Assembly: GCF_001429185.1 (NCBI RefSeq)
Contig: NZ_LMIW01000015.1
Coordinates: forward strand, 97,234-161,233
Direction: 5' to 3'
DNA from: Terrabacter sp. Root85
Lineage (GTDB): Bacteria > Actinomycetota > Actinomycetes > Actinomycetales > Dermatophilaceae
Length of the DNA stretch: 64,000 nt
In this document: one piece after another, positions 16,073-24,138 of the stretch
Layout: every line of letters begins with the position of its first letter
Position numbering within the stretch: the first letter of the stretch is position 1
Notes under the pieces: generated by a model
The model's input: the letters and a program-made list of their open reading frames with translations, nothing else
Told to the model about the DNA's origin: nothing
The model's database searches: none
Program-made: the position numbers and the translations under genes

Positions 16073-16420
16073 ATGTCACAGCTCCTTGAGAAGGAACGTG
16101 TGGGGACCGAACGTCTCCCGAGGTTGTTCCGCAACCGCACGTTGGACTACACGCTCTTGACCCTGGGTCTTCTGGTTGCAGCCTTCGGCGCGTATGCATA
16201 CCTCGTGCCGGCCGGCTGGATCCTGGCGGGCCTGAGCGAGGCCTGGTACCTCGGCAGCTGGATCGCCGGCGGCGTGCTGCTCACGGCAGGCTTCGGCCTG
16301 TTGGGTGCGAGTGTCCGCGACCGGTCCGGCTACTGGACCGCAGGCGCAGTGACGAGCTTCGTGCTCGGCACGCTGAGCCTGGCCGGAGCGATCATCGCTG
16401 CGGTAGTGCTCATCCTCTGA
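16073..16420 (+). CDS. Small membrane protein, three to four TM segments
   Basis: A 115-residue protein that I do not assign to a named family. A basic N-terminal stretch (KERVGTERLPRLFRNRTLDY) precedes hydrophobic segments at about 26-45 (TLLTLGLLVAAFGAYAYLVP), 62-82 (SWIAGGVLLTAGFGLLG) and 92-115 (AGAVTSFVLGTLSLAGAIIA), ending at the membrane. The ATG at 16073 has the strongest Shine-Dalgarno in the window, AAAGGAGGTGA at 16057-16067, unlike the leaderless genes around it. A DosR-like box lies upstream and a very strong terminator downstream, so it is a well-expressed single-gene unit. Codons 40-42 contain the palindrome GTATGCATAC. Confidence 0.75.
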   Translation: MSQLLEKERVGTERLPRLFRNRTLDYTLLTLGLLVAAFGAYAYLVPAGWILAGLSEAWYLGSWIAGGVLLTAGFGLLGASVRDRSGYWTAGAVTSFVLGTLSLAGAIIAAVVLIL

Positions 16421-16444
16421 CCACCCGGAAGGGGTGAGGCCAGA

Positions 16445-16474
16445 TCGAAGCCCCCAAAAGATTGGGGGCTTCGA
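16445..16474. terminator. Strong rho-independent-type hairpin
   Basis: TCGAAGCCCCCAA (16445-16457) and TTGGGGGCTTCGA (16462-16474) form a perfect 13-bp stem with an AAGA loop. It sits between the convergent small membrane protein gene and the aminotransferase gene and can serve both directions. No long T-tract follows. Confidence 0.8.
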
Positions 16475-16496
16475 CGCGACCGGCGACGCATCCGGG

Positions 16497-17726
16497 TCAG
16501 CGGGCGTTGAACGCCTCGATCCGCTCGATCGCCTCGCTGACCGCGGTCGCTCCGGCGGCGAAGCTGAGGCGCACCGAGTGGCCGCCTGCCCGGTCGTCGA
16601 AGTCGCCGCCCGGCGTGATCGCGACGCCGACCTCCTCGAGCAGGGCGCTGGCGTATGCCGCCGAGCCGCCCCACCGGCCCCGTTGCGGCCCGAGGTCGGC
16701 CCAGTAGTAGAACGCGCCGTCCGGCGGCGCTGACTCACCCCAGCCGAGGCGGGACGCGTTGTCCAGCAAGAGCTTTCGCGTCCGCGCGAACTCGGCGACC
16801 GCGTCGTCGCACTCGCGGTAGGACTCCTCCGCGAAGGCCGAGACGGCGGCATACTGCGCCGGTGCGGGTGGGCACAGCGCGACGTTGCCGGCCAGCGCGT
16901 CGACGGGGCGCACGAGGTCGGCGGGGAGCAGCATCCAGCCCAGACGCCAGCCCGTCATCCCCCAGTACTTGCTGAAGGAGGAGATGACGAGGGACGTGTC
17001 GTCGGTCTCCCAGGCGCAGACACCGCGGGGGTCGGCGGCGCCGGGGTCCGGATAGGTGACGCCGTGGTAGATCTCGTCGCTGACGAGGCGCACGCCGTGG
17101 GCCGCGCACCAGTCGGTGATCGCCGCGAGCTCGGCGCGGTCGACCATCGTGCCGGTCGGGTTGGCGGGCGAGGCGACGATGAGCCCCGCGAGCTCCCCGT
17201 CGGCCTGCGCGGCGTCGAGCAGCTCGGGCGTCGGCTGGTAGCGGGTCTCGGGGCCGCAGTCGATCAGGGCGACCTCGCACCCGAGCGAGGTGAGGATGTT
17301 GCGGTAGGCCGGGTAGCCGGGCCGCGCGAGCGCGACACGGTCCCCCGCCTCGAAGGCTGCGAGGAAGGCGAGCACGAAGCCGCCCGACGAGCCCGTCGTG
17401 ATCGCGACGCGGGCGGGGTCGACGTCGAGGCCGTACCACCGGCCGTAGTGCGCGGCGATCTCGGAGCGCAGCTCTCGGATGCCGAGCGCCGAGGTGTAGG
17501 TCAGGGCGCGGCCCGAGCCGTGGATGCGTGCCGCGGCCTCCGAGACGAGGCTCGGCGCACCTCCCGACGGCTCACCGGCGCAGAGGGACACGACGTCGCG
17601 CCCCTCGGCCCGGAGCACGGCCACCCGGTCGAGCACGTCCATGACCTCGAACGGGGGCACCTGCGAGCGCCGGGAGGGCCGGAGCGGTCGGGTCGGGCGG
17701 CTGGCGCGGCTCGGGTCGAGGGTCAC
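16497..17726 (-). CDS. Class I/II pyridoxal-phosphate aminotransferase
   Basis: A 409-residue fold-type I aminotransferase. LTYTSALGIRELRSEIAAHYG and TTGSSGGFVLAF form the cofactor phosphate region, SPANPTGTM holds the conserved Asn, LVSDEIYHGVTY the Asp-Tyr pair, and SSFSKYWGMTGWRLGWML the Schiff-base Lys. VRLSFA near the end has the Arg that binds the substrate carboxylate. The family includes aspartate and aromatic aminotransferases; the exact substrate cannot be read. The GTG start is preceded by a near-consensus CAGACT box at 6 nt. It is a single gene between a strong terminator and a broken phosphoribosyltransferase gene. Confidence 0.88.
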   Translation of the reverse strand: MTLDPSRASRPTRPLRPSRRSQVPPFEVMDVLDRVAVLRAEGRDVVSLCAGEPSGGAPSLVSEAAARIHGSGRALTYTSALGIRELRSEIAAHYGRWYGLDVDPARVAITTGSSGGFVLAFLAAFEAGDRVALARPGYPAYRNILTSLGCEVALIDCGPETRYQPTPELLDAAQADGELAGLIVASPANPTGTMVDRAELAAITDWCAAHGVRLVSDEIYHGVTYPDPGAADPRGVCAWETDDTSLVISSFSKYWGMTGWRLGWMLLPADLVRPVDALAGNVALCPPAPAQYAAVSAFAEESYRECDDAVAEFARTRKLLLDNASRLGWGESAPPDGAFYYWADLGPQRGRWGGSAAYASALLEEVGVAITPGGDFDDRAGGHSVRLSFAAGATAVSEAIERIEAFNAR

Positions 17727-17795
17727 CCGGCCAGTCTGCCCGAAGCCTCGACACCCGAAACACGCCGTTCACGTGACGTGACCAGCCTTCCTCGC

Positions 17796-18180
17796 ATGAC
17801 GATCGCCTACCACGCAGACGCCTCCACGCTCGTCGACACGGAGGTGCTGACGTGGGAGCAGTTCGGCGTCGCGATCCGCGAGCTCGCGACCCTCGTCGCC
17901 GACTCGAGCTTGCGCCCGGAGGTGCTCGTCGCCGTGGCGCGTGGCGGGCTCATCCCCGGCGGCGGGCTCTCGTACGCGCTCGGCGTCAAGCTCACCGATG
18001 CTCGACCTGCTCCAGGAGCACGGTGCCGAGGCACGCAGCGCGGTGCTCCACGGCACGCCCGGATCGGTCGTGACGCCCGACTACGTCTGGCGCCAGACCG
18101 ACCAGTGGATCGTCTTCCCGTCGTCGGCCGAGCCGCCCGTCTCCGGCTCCCAGGTCACCGCGACTCCAGGATCCGCCTGA
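17796..18180 (+). pseudogene. Phosphoribosyltransferase gene with central deletion
   Basis: The first 67 codons (TLVDTEVLTWEQFGVAIREL to ARGGLIPGGGLSYALGVKL) match the start of small type I phosphoribosyltransferases. After nt about 17995 the frame no longer makes sense, and 1 nt shifted the C-terminal part appears: LDLLQEHGAEARSAVLHG, then VVTPDYVWRQTDQWI and FPSSAEPPV. The missing middle should hold the acidic PRPP-binding motif (VVDDV-A-SG-T). So about 50 codons were deleted with loss of frame, and the product cannot bind PRPP. The original frame reads on to 18320 as junk. The remnant overlaps the 3' end of the SRPBCC gene (18155-18180). Confidence 0.8.
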
Positions 18181-18595
18181 TCCTCGCGAGGTCCTTCGTC
18201 ATGGCCCCACGCATCGCAGCGGCCATGGCCTTGGCGCCGAGCGCCGCGAAGCCGGTGGGCTGCCCCGTGTTGCGCAGCACCATCCGGGTGCGTCCGTCGC
18301 CGGCGTCCTCCCACTCGTAGGTCGTGCGCATGGGGAACGGCCTGCCGTCGGTCTGCATGACGAGCCGCTCGCCCGGAACGAGCTCGACGACCTCGTAGAC
18401 GTACTCGATGCGTCGCCCGAGGAAACGGGCCACGAAAGCCAGCCTGCTGCCCACACCCGTCGGCGGCGCCGTCTGCCAGTCGACCGAGTCGATGTTGGCG
18501 TACCACTCGGGAGCGTGGGACGGGTCCCCGGCGTACGCCGCGACCTCGGCCACCGGTCGGGCTATCACCGTCTCGACCCGCACGTCGACCGCCAT
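18155..18595 (-). CDS. SRPBCC (START-like) family protein
   Basis: A 146-residue polyketide cyclase/START-like domain protein. It begins VDVRVETVIARPVAEVAAYA, continues with PEWYANIDSVDW, the beta strands RLAFVARFLGRRIEYVYEVV and RLVMQTDGRPFPMRTTYEWE, and ends in a long C-terminal helix (FAALGAKAMAAAMRGAMTKD), as in the helix-grip fold. Such proteins bind small hydrophobic ligands in a central cavity; no specific function can be assigned. GAGGAGG precedes the ATG. Its last 26 bp overlap the remnant of the convergent phosphoribosyltransferase gene, which suggests that the deletion there brought the two ends together. Confidence 0.85.
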   Translation of the reverse strand: MAVDVRVETVIARPVAEVAAYAGDPSHAPEWYANIDSVDWQTAPPTGVGSRLAFVARFLGRRIEYVYEVVELVPGERLVMQTDGRPFPMRTTYEWEDAGDGRTRMVLRNTGQPTGFAALGAKAMAAAMRGAMTKDLARIRRILESR

Positions 18596-18686
18596 CGTCC
18601 GCCTCCTCGTTCTCGCCCGCCGGACCCGGCCATCATCCCGCACGAGATCGAGGCGCTGCTCCCACGCCGATCCCAGCGAGCGGACG

Positions 18687-18692
18687 TAGTGT
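18687..18692 (+). promoter_or_regulatory. Leaderless -10 box of the LLM oxidoreductase gene
   Basis: TAGTGT is followed by 6 nt and the ATG at 18699. The GGAGG within those 6 nt abuts the ATG and is too close to act as a normal ribosome site. Confidence 0.55.
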
Positions 18693-18698
18693 CGGAGG

Positions 18699-19571
18699 AT
18701 GCATCTCGGACTGCACCTCGCCAACTTCACGTGGAGCGGCGGCTCCTCCACCTTCGTCGACGACCTCGTCCGCACGGCGCGGACCGCCGAGGACGTCGGC
18801 TTCACCAAGCTCTCGGTCATGGACCACGTCTGGCAGATCGGCATGGTCGGGCCCAAGGAGCACGAGATGCTCGAGGCCTACACGGCCCTCGGCTTCCTCG
18901 CGGCCGTCACCGAGAAGGTGCAGCTGCTCGCCTGGGTCACGGCCGCCGTCTACCGCGAGCCCGGGCTGCTCGCCAAGGAGGTCACGACCCTCGACGTGCT
19001 GTCGAAGGGCCGCGCCATGCTCGGCATCGGCGCGGCGTGGAACGAGGAGGAGTGCGTCGGTCTCGGCCTACCCTTCCCCGCCACCGCCGAGCGCTTCGAG
19101 CGCCTCGAGGAGACGCTGCAGATCTGCCTCCAGATGTGGGGCGACAGCGTCGAGCCGTATGCCGGCAAGCACTACCGGCTCGGCAGCACCCTCAACTCCC
19201 CGCAGTCGGTGCAGCGCCCGCACCCGCCCATCCTCATCGGTGGCGGCGGCGAGAAGAAGACGCTGCGGATGGTCGCGCAGTACGCCCAGGCCTGCAACCT
19301 CTTCGACAGCCCCGACCTCGCCCACAAGCTCGAGGTCCTCCGCGGCCACTGCGAGGCTCTCGGCCGCGACTACGACGAGATCGAGAAGACCGTCATGGGG
19401 CCGGTCGACCCGGGCCCGAACGGCGAGAACGTCGACGCCACCCTCGAGCACCTCCGCGACCTCGCCGGGCTGGGTGTGACACACGTGCAGCTGGGCATCG
19501 GTGACGGGTCGAAGACCGACGTGCTCGAGCTCATCGGCGAGCGCATCATCCCCGAGGCCGCGAAGCTCTGA
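18699..19571 (+). CDS. LLM class (F420-dependent) oxidoreductase
   Basis: A 290-residue luciferase-like TIM-barrel enzyme. It starts MHLGLHLANFTW, with DLVRTARTAEDVGFTKLSVM and MDHVW in the first units, AYTALGFLAAVTEKVQLLAWV in the centre, and FPATAERFERLEETLQICLQMW and PPILIGGGGEKKTLRMVAQYA (the GGGGEKK cofactor-phosphate loop) later. Actinobacterial members of this subgroup usually use coenzyme F420. The substrate is unknown. It is transcribed alone, with a leaderless promoter and a large inverted repeat just downstream. Confidence 0.88.
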   Translation: MHLGLHLANFTWSGGSSTFVDDLVRTARTAEDVGFTKLSVMDHVWQIGMVGPKEHEMLEAYTALGFLAAVTEKVQLLAWVTAAVYREPGLLAKEVTTLDVLSKGRAMLGIGAAWNEEECVGLGLPFPATAERFERLEETLQICLQMWGDSVEPYAGKHYRLGSTLNSPQSVQRPHPPILIGGGGEKKTLRMVAQYAQACNLFDSPDLAHKLEVLRGHCEALGRDYDEIEKTVMGPVDPGPNGENVDATLEHLRDLAGLGVTHVQLGIGDGSKTDVLELIGERIIPEAAKL

Positions 19572-19597
19572 GCCTCGTCGGGCTCCGACGCAGCAGT

Positions 19598-19662
19598 CCC
19601 GCCGTGGCTGGATGGTTGCGGCGAGGTCGGGTGACTGGCCGCATCCATCCACCCACGGCGGG
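19598..19662. repeat. Large imperfect inverted repeat between convergent genes
   Basis: 19598-19619 and 19641-19662 pair over 22 bp with two mismatches (core CCCGCCGTGG with CCACGGCGGG, then TGGATGG with CCATCCA), leaving a 21-nt loop. It occupies the 142-bp space between the LLM oxidoreductase and the ABC permease genes. It could be a bidirectional terminator or a small REP/MITE-like element; the copy of GTATGCC at 19662-19668 begins on its last base. Confidence 0.6.
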
Positions 19663-19713
19663 TATGCCGCAGAGCTCGCTCAGTCGGTCGCGACCGCGGG
19701 CGTACGCGTCGGG

Positions 19714-20640
19714 CTAGCTGAGGATGTCGCTGCGCCGGAAGCGGCGGTAGGCGAGCATCGTGAAGGCGACGGCCCACACGAGCGCCCACAGGGCGCCGTG
19801 CACCATGTCGGTGTAGTCCGGTGACACGGCGAGGGCGTCCTGCCAGGCCCGCGAGTAGTGGCCCGGGAAGGCGTTGCGGTAGGGGTCGAGCGCGTCGAGC
19901 TGGTCGAGGATGTTGAGCAGGATGCTGACGAGCACGGCGCCGCCGACCGCGGCGAGCGGCGCGTCGGAGCGGGTCCCGATCCAGAAGGCGATGGCTGCGA
20001 TCGGCAGCAGTGTCACGAAGATGTAGGCCATCGCGAGCGCCAGGCGCGGCAGGAACTGGCCCCACGAGAGGTTCTCGCCGAGCGGGTTGGTCAGCGGGTC
20101 CCATCCGTAGGCGACGCCGCCGACGAGCAGGCCCCACGCCGGCAGCAGGACCGTCGCGACGAGGGTCGAGGCGATCCCGATCGCGAGCTTGCTCGTGAGC
20201 AGGCGGGCCCGCTGCACCGGCGCGATGAGCAGGTAGCGCAGCGACGACCACGACGCCTCGGACGGCACGGCGTCGCCGCAGAAGAGGGCGGCGAGCAGCA
20301 CGAGGAGCAGCTCCGAGGCGAGGAAGACGAGCACGAGGCTGAAGTTCGCGGCCCCGCTCTGGGCGAGGTCGAAGATCCGGGTCGAGGCACCGCCACGGCT
20401 GTTGCTCGACCGCTGGCCGAAGGCGAACGACCCGACGAGGACGAGCGGCAGCGCGAGGAGCAGTCCGAAGGCCCAGATCGTGCGTCGCCGGCCCCACTGC
20501 CGGCGCAACTCGGACCGCCACGACAGCGGGTCGCGCACCTGGTGGATCTCGCCGCTCCCTGCTGCCGGAGCCGGCTCGATGACGTCGAGCAGCGCGTCCC
20601 CGGGGCTCACGTCCGGGCCCTCTGCGTGGGTCTCGCTCAT
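19714..20640 (-). CDS. ABC-2 type transporter permease
   Basis: A 308-residue permease with a cytoplasmic N-terminus of about 60 residues, then six hydrophobic segments: IWAFGLLLALPLVLVGSFAF, NFSLVLVFLASELLLVLLAA, KLAIGIASTLVATVLLP, LALAMAYIFVTLLPIAAIAF, DAPLAAVGGAVLVSILLNIL and GALWALVWAVAFTMLAY. FCGDAVPSEASWSSLRYLLI is the typical ABC-2 intracellular loop that docks on the ATPase. Its ATG overlaps the last codon of the upstream hydrolase-ATPase fusion gene by 4 bp, so the two proteins form one transporter. The direction and substrate are not evident. Confidence 0.87.
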   Translation of the reverse strand: MSETHAEGPDVSPGDALLDVIEPAPAAGSGEIHQVRDPLSWRSELRRQWGRRRTIWAFGLLLALPLVLVGSFAFGQRSSNSRGGASTRIFDLAQSGAANFSLVLVFLASELLLVLLAALFCGDAVPSEASWSSLRYLLIAPVQRARLLTSKLAIGIASTLVATVLLPAWGLLVGGVAYGWDPLTNPLGENLSWGQFLPRLALAMAYIFVTLLPIAAIAFWIGTRSDAPLAAVGGAVLVSILLNILDQLDALDPYRNAFPGHYSRAWQDALAVSPDYTDMVHGALWALVWAVAFTMLAYRRFRRSDILS

Positions 20641-23432
20641 CGCGCCCTCACCTGCCTCAGTCGCTCGACGAGGGACGCGCCCTCGTCTCCGGGCTCGCCG
20701 GCCGCACCCGGTGCGGACGCCGACGAGATGACGCCGAGGAAGACCTCCTCGAGGTGGCGGCGGCTGCTGACGCCGACGACGGGCAGCCCCGCCGACACGG
20801 CAGCCGCGACGACCTCGGCCCGGCCGCGGTCGGCGACGACGACGATCCGGGTCGGGGTGTCGACGCGCACCTCGGTGACGCCACCTGCGGCCTCGAGCGC
20901 GTGCACGCCGGCGCTGACGACGTCGTGGGCGACGTGCTCGGGCAGGTCGAGGATCGTCGTGTCGTCGCTGTCGACGAGCTCGGCGACGGGGCCCTGCGTG
21001 ATGACCCGGCCGGCGTGCATGACGACGACGTGGGTGCACGTCATCTCGACCTCGGCGAGCAGGTGGCTCGACACGACGACGGTGCGCCCGGTCTCGGCGT
21101 AGCGGCGCAGGATCGGGCGCATCGCCGCGATCTGGGGCGGGTCGAGGCCGTTGGTCGGCTCGTCGAGGATGAGCAGCTCGGGCAGCCCGAGCATGGCCTG
21201 GGCGATGCCCAGTCGCTGCTTCATGCCGTGGCTGTAGGACTTGACCGGCCGGTCGACGGCGCCGCCGAGGGCCGCGACGTCGAGCGCCTCGGCGATGTGG
21301 GCGTCCTCGGGGTCCCGGCCCGTGGCGGACCAGTAGGCCTCGAGGTTCTGGCGCCCGGTGAGGTGCGGCAGGAAGCCGGGTCCCTCGATGAGCGCACCGA
21401 CCCGGCCGAGCACCCGCGAGCCGGCGGAGACGGGCTCGCCGAGCACGTGGACGCTGCCGGCGTCGGAGGAGATGAGTCCCATGACCATCCGCATGGTCGT
21501 CGTCTTGCCGGCGCCGTTGGGGCCGAGCAGCCCGACGACCTGACCCTTCTCGGCCCGCCACGACACGTCGTCCACGGCGCGGTGGCCGTCGGCGTACGTC
21601 TTGACGAGTCCCTCGATGACGAGCGGGACGTCGGCGAGGTCAGGCCGCGCGGGCAGGTGCATCCGGCGGCGCCGGCGCACGAACCAACCGGCGAGCGCCG
21701 CGAGGAGCAGCACCGCGAGGGCGCCGGAGGCGAGGAGGGTCTCGGTGTCGACGCCGCCGGCCACGGCCCCGTCGACCGCAGCACCGGTCGCGACCGGGAG
21801 GGTGAGCGCCGAGGCCCCCGAGATGCGGATGCCGCTCGGGGTCCGCGAGTTGGAGTACGTCGACTCGGTGCTCGTCAGCAGGACGCGCCACCGGGTGCCG
21901 GCCGGCAGGTCGTAGGTCGCTGCCGGGAGCGAGATCGTCACGGGGGTGGGCCGGCCCGGCGTCACGGTGAGGCGCACCGGCGCGACGAGCGGGTTGGTCA
22001 GCGTCACCGAGCCACCGGTGACGCGCCACACCGACGCGAAGAGCGTGACGTCCGGCGCGTCGGACGTGACGGTGAGTCGCATCGTCGGCGACCCGACCAC
22101 CGTCTCGGCCTCGGCGACGGGCTGGGTGTCGAGGGCCGTCGACTGACCGGGCAGCGCCGCGATCTGGTACGTCGAGAGGCTGACGCCCAAGGCGGCGAGG
22201 CCGGGCACGGCGATGAGCGAGGCCGGCTGTCCGCCGGGCGGGTGCAGCAGCGCCCCGGAGGTCGTCGTCAGGGGCAGCTCGCGCGTCCGGAGTGCCGCGC
22301 CGGACAGCCCCGGGTATGCCGTGAGGGTGTGGAGCGTCGTCGGCTGACCCGCCCGACCGGCGGGGGTGCCGTAGGTGAAGGCCGCTGTGGGCAGGGCCGA
22401 TCCGCGCGCGCCCTTGTCGCGCACGTAGTGGTCGAGCCACGTGTAGGAGGCCTCGACCTCCTCCGCCTCGTGGGTGCTCGGGGCGTCGTGGCCGCCGTCG
22501 CTCCACCGGACGGCATACGGCGTGCCGGAGGCGGCGAGCGCCGACGCGTTGGCGTCGGCCTGGTCGAGCCCGAAGAGCGAGTCGCCGACCCCCTGGACGA
22601 GGAAGGTCGGCGCGGTGACGGCGTTCATCGTCGGCTTCGGGCTGTGCGCGCGCAGCAGCGTCGTCAGCTGTGGTGAGGCGGTGCCGGTCTCGGAGGCCTG
22701 GACGAAGAGGCGGCAGATCGTCGGGTCGAAGCGGCCGCAGTCGGCGGCTCCGGTGCCCGCCCCCTGGCCGCCACGGAGCGCCGAGAGGAAGAAGTTCGTC
22801 GCCCAGACCTGCTTGAAGGGTCCGACGACGTCGATCGGCGAGCGCCCGGCAGCGGTGGTCGCCGGCTTCGTCACGGCGGCCTGCGGGAAGAAGGCGTCGG
22901 CGAGGTCGTTCCACGTGATGGCCGAGACGACGCCGTCGACCCGCCGGTCGGAGCCGGCCAGCATGAGGGCGAGGGCGCCGCCGTAGGAGGCACCCATGAC
23001 CCCGGCGCGCGGGTCTCCCGGACCGTCGAGCTCGACGTCGGAGCGCTTGGCCGCGAGGTCGAGCAGCGTTCTCGCGTCAGCGATCTCGTAGGCCGGGTCG
23101 TTGAGGTGGATGCGACCGCCGGACGCGCCGTGCCCACGGGCGCTCCACGCGATGACGACGTAGCCGCGGTCGTGCAGGTCGTTCGCCTGGCTCGTCACCG
23201 AGTCCTTGGTGCCGCCGAAGCCGTGGGCGAGCAGGACGACCGGGTGCTTGCCGCTCGACTGCGGCCACACGGAGACGTCGAGGCGCACGGCCGTGCCGTC
23301 GGGCTCGGCACCGACGGGCACCGTCGTGGCCTCGGGCGAGACCGGGTCGGCGGCGAGAGCGGCCGGGGCGGGCGCCATCGCCAGGCTCGACCCGAGGACG
23401 AGCGCGGCGAGGAGGGAGGCCCGGACCGACAT
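20637..23432 (-). CDS. Secreted alpha/beta hydrolase (S15/CocE-like) fused to ABC transporter ATPase
   Basis: A 931-residue fusion. A signal peptide (about 1-30, ending APAALAA) leads to an S15/X-Pro dipeptidyl peptidase-type alpha/beta hydrolase: HPVVLLAHGFGGTKDS, AWSARGHGASGG, the nucleophile elbow GASYGG and a late Asp/His region (SDGGHDAPSTH), then a beta-rich domain to about 555. One membrane helix (about 565-585, ASGALAVLLLAALAGWF) with a following RRRRR stop-transfer leads to a cytoplasmic ABC ATPase with GPNGAGKTT near 637-645, signature YSHGMKQRLGIAQ, and LLILDEPTNGLDP. The hydrolase would be outside and the ATPase inside. I chose the ATG at 23432, with TGTGAT 6 nt before it; a GTG at 23438 is the alternative. 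Confidence 0.88.
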   Translation of the reverse strand: MSVRASLLAALVLGSSLAMAPAPAALAADPVSPEATTVPVGAEPDGTAVRLDVSVWPQSSGKHPVVLLAHGFGGTKDSVTSQANDLHDRGYVVIAWSARGHGASGGRIHLNDPAYEIADARTLLDLAAKRSDVELDGPGDPRAGVMGASYGGALALMLAGSDRRVDGVVSAITWNDLADAFFPQAAVTKPATTAAGRSPIDVVGPFKQVWATNFFLSALRGGQGAGTGAADCGRFDPTICRLFVQASETGTASPQLTTLLRAHSPKPTMNAVTAPTFLVQGVGDSLFGLDQADANASALAASGTPYAVRWSDGGHDAPSTHEAEEVEASYTWLDHYVRDKGARGSALPTAAFTYGTPAGRAGQPTTLHTLTAYPGLSGAALRTRELPLTTTSGALLHPPGGQPASLIAVPGLAALGVSLSTYQIAALPGQSTALDTQPVAEAETVVGSPTMRLTVTSDAPDVTLFASVWRVTGGSVTLTNPLVAPVRLTVTPGRPTPVTISLPAATYDLPAGTRWRVLLTSTESTYSNSRTPSGIRISGASALTLPVATGAAVDGAVAGGVDTETLLASGALAVLLLAALAGWFVRRRRRMHLPARPDLADVPLVIEGLVKTYADGHRAVDDVSWRAEKGQVVGLLGPNGAGKTTTMRMVMGLISSDAGSVHVLGEPVSAGSRVLGRVGALIEGPGFLPHLTGRQNLEAYWSATGRDPEDAHIAEALDVAALGGAVDRPVKSYSHGMKQRLGIAQAMLGLPELLILDEPTNGLDPPQIAAMRPILRRYAETGRTVVVSSHLLAEVEMTCTHVVVMHAGRVITQGPVAELVDSDDTTILDLPEHVAHDVVSAGVHALEAAGGVTEVRVDTPTRIVVVADRGRAEVVAAAVSAGLPVVGVSSRRHLEEVFLGVISSASAPGAAGEPGDEGASLVERLRQVRAR

Positions 23433-23494
23433 GCCCACATCACATCACGGGCTCGTCGTTGAACGGTCACCGACCGTCGAGGGTTGGACCCGGG

Positions 23495-23743
23495 TCAGTC
23501 GCGGGAGAGCCGCTGCTCGAGGACGTAGGCGACGACGATGCACGCGACGAGGACCATCCCGGGCGGGAGGAACCGCGCGGCCCCCTCGAGCTGGAGCCAC
23601 GCGTACGGCGCGACGGTGAACTCGAAGAGCGACAGGTCGAGCAGGTAGCGCACGATCGGGAGCACCCCGAAGACGATGCCGATGACGCCGACGAGGTTGA
23701 TGACGAAGCGCGAGCGTGCTCCGGTGTCCTGCGGGTCGGTCAC
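23495..23743 (-). CDS. Small two-helix membrane protein
   Basis: An 82-residue protein with two hydrophobic segments, about 14-36 (VINLVGVIGIVFGVLPIVRY) and 60-76 (PGMVLVACIVVAYVLEQ), joined by a short loop with FEFTVAPYAWLQLEG. I do not recognise a family. The GTG at 23743 overlaps the stop of the upstream ankyrin gene by 4 bp (GTGA), so it is the third gene of an operon with the CREST-type membrane protein and the ankyrin protein. It may be a membrane partner of one of them. Its 3' end is 62 bp from the start of the hydrolase-ATPase fusion gene. Confidence 0.65.
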   Translation of the reverse strand: MTDPQDTGARSRFVINLVGVIGIVFGVLPIVRYLLDLSLFEFTVAPYAWLQLEGAARFLPPGMVLVACIVVAYVLEQRLSRD

Positions 23744-24138
23744 CCTCGGTCCTCTCCGTCGATGAGGTGCTGCTGCCCGAACAGCTGGGCCGTGGCGCGC
23801 GCGGTCGGCGACCCGGCGTCGAGGTCGGCGCCCGCGGCGACGAGGACTCGGACGACCTCGTCCTCGCCCTTGAACATCGCCCCGGCCACCGGGGACTGGT
23901 CGCGGTCGTTGCGGCGGTCGACGTCGGCGCCGCGGTCCACGAGGCTCGTGACCGTGTCGAGGTGACCGTGGTAGGCCGCGAGCATGACGAGCGTGTTGCC
24001 GGCGGGGTCCTGCTGGTCGAGCGGGAAGCCGTGGTCGAGGAACTCGACGAGGTCGGCCGTGCGCCCGTCGCGCGCCATGTCCATCGCGACCGCCACGATC
24101 TGCTCCTGCTGCTCCGGCGTGAGCGGCGACTCCGTCAT
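23740..24138 (-). CDS. Ankyrin repeat protein
   Basis: A 132-residue soluble protein with a helical N-terminus (LTPEQQEQIVAVAMDMARDG) and about three ankyrin repeats: TADLVEFLDHGFPLDQQDPA, GNTLVMLAAYHGHLDTVTSL with VDRGADVDRRNDR, and SPVAGAMFKGEDEVVRVLVA with AGADLDAGSP. Ankyrin repeats bind other proteins; there is no catalytic motif. It overlaps both neighbours by 4 bp (24135-24138 with the CREST protein gene, 23740-23743 with the small membrane protein gene), so the three products are made together in fixed proportion. Confidence 0.87.
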   Translation of the reverse strand: MTESPLTPEQQEQIVAVAMDMARDGRTADLVEFLDHGFPLDQQDPAGNTLVMLAAYHGHLDTVTSLVDRGADVDRRNDRDQSPVAGAMFKGEDEVVRVLVAAGADLDAGSPTARATAQLFGQQHLIDGEDRG

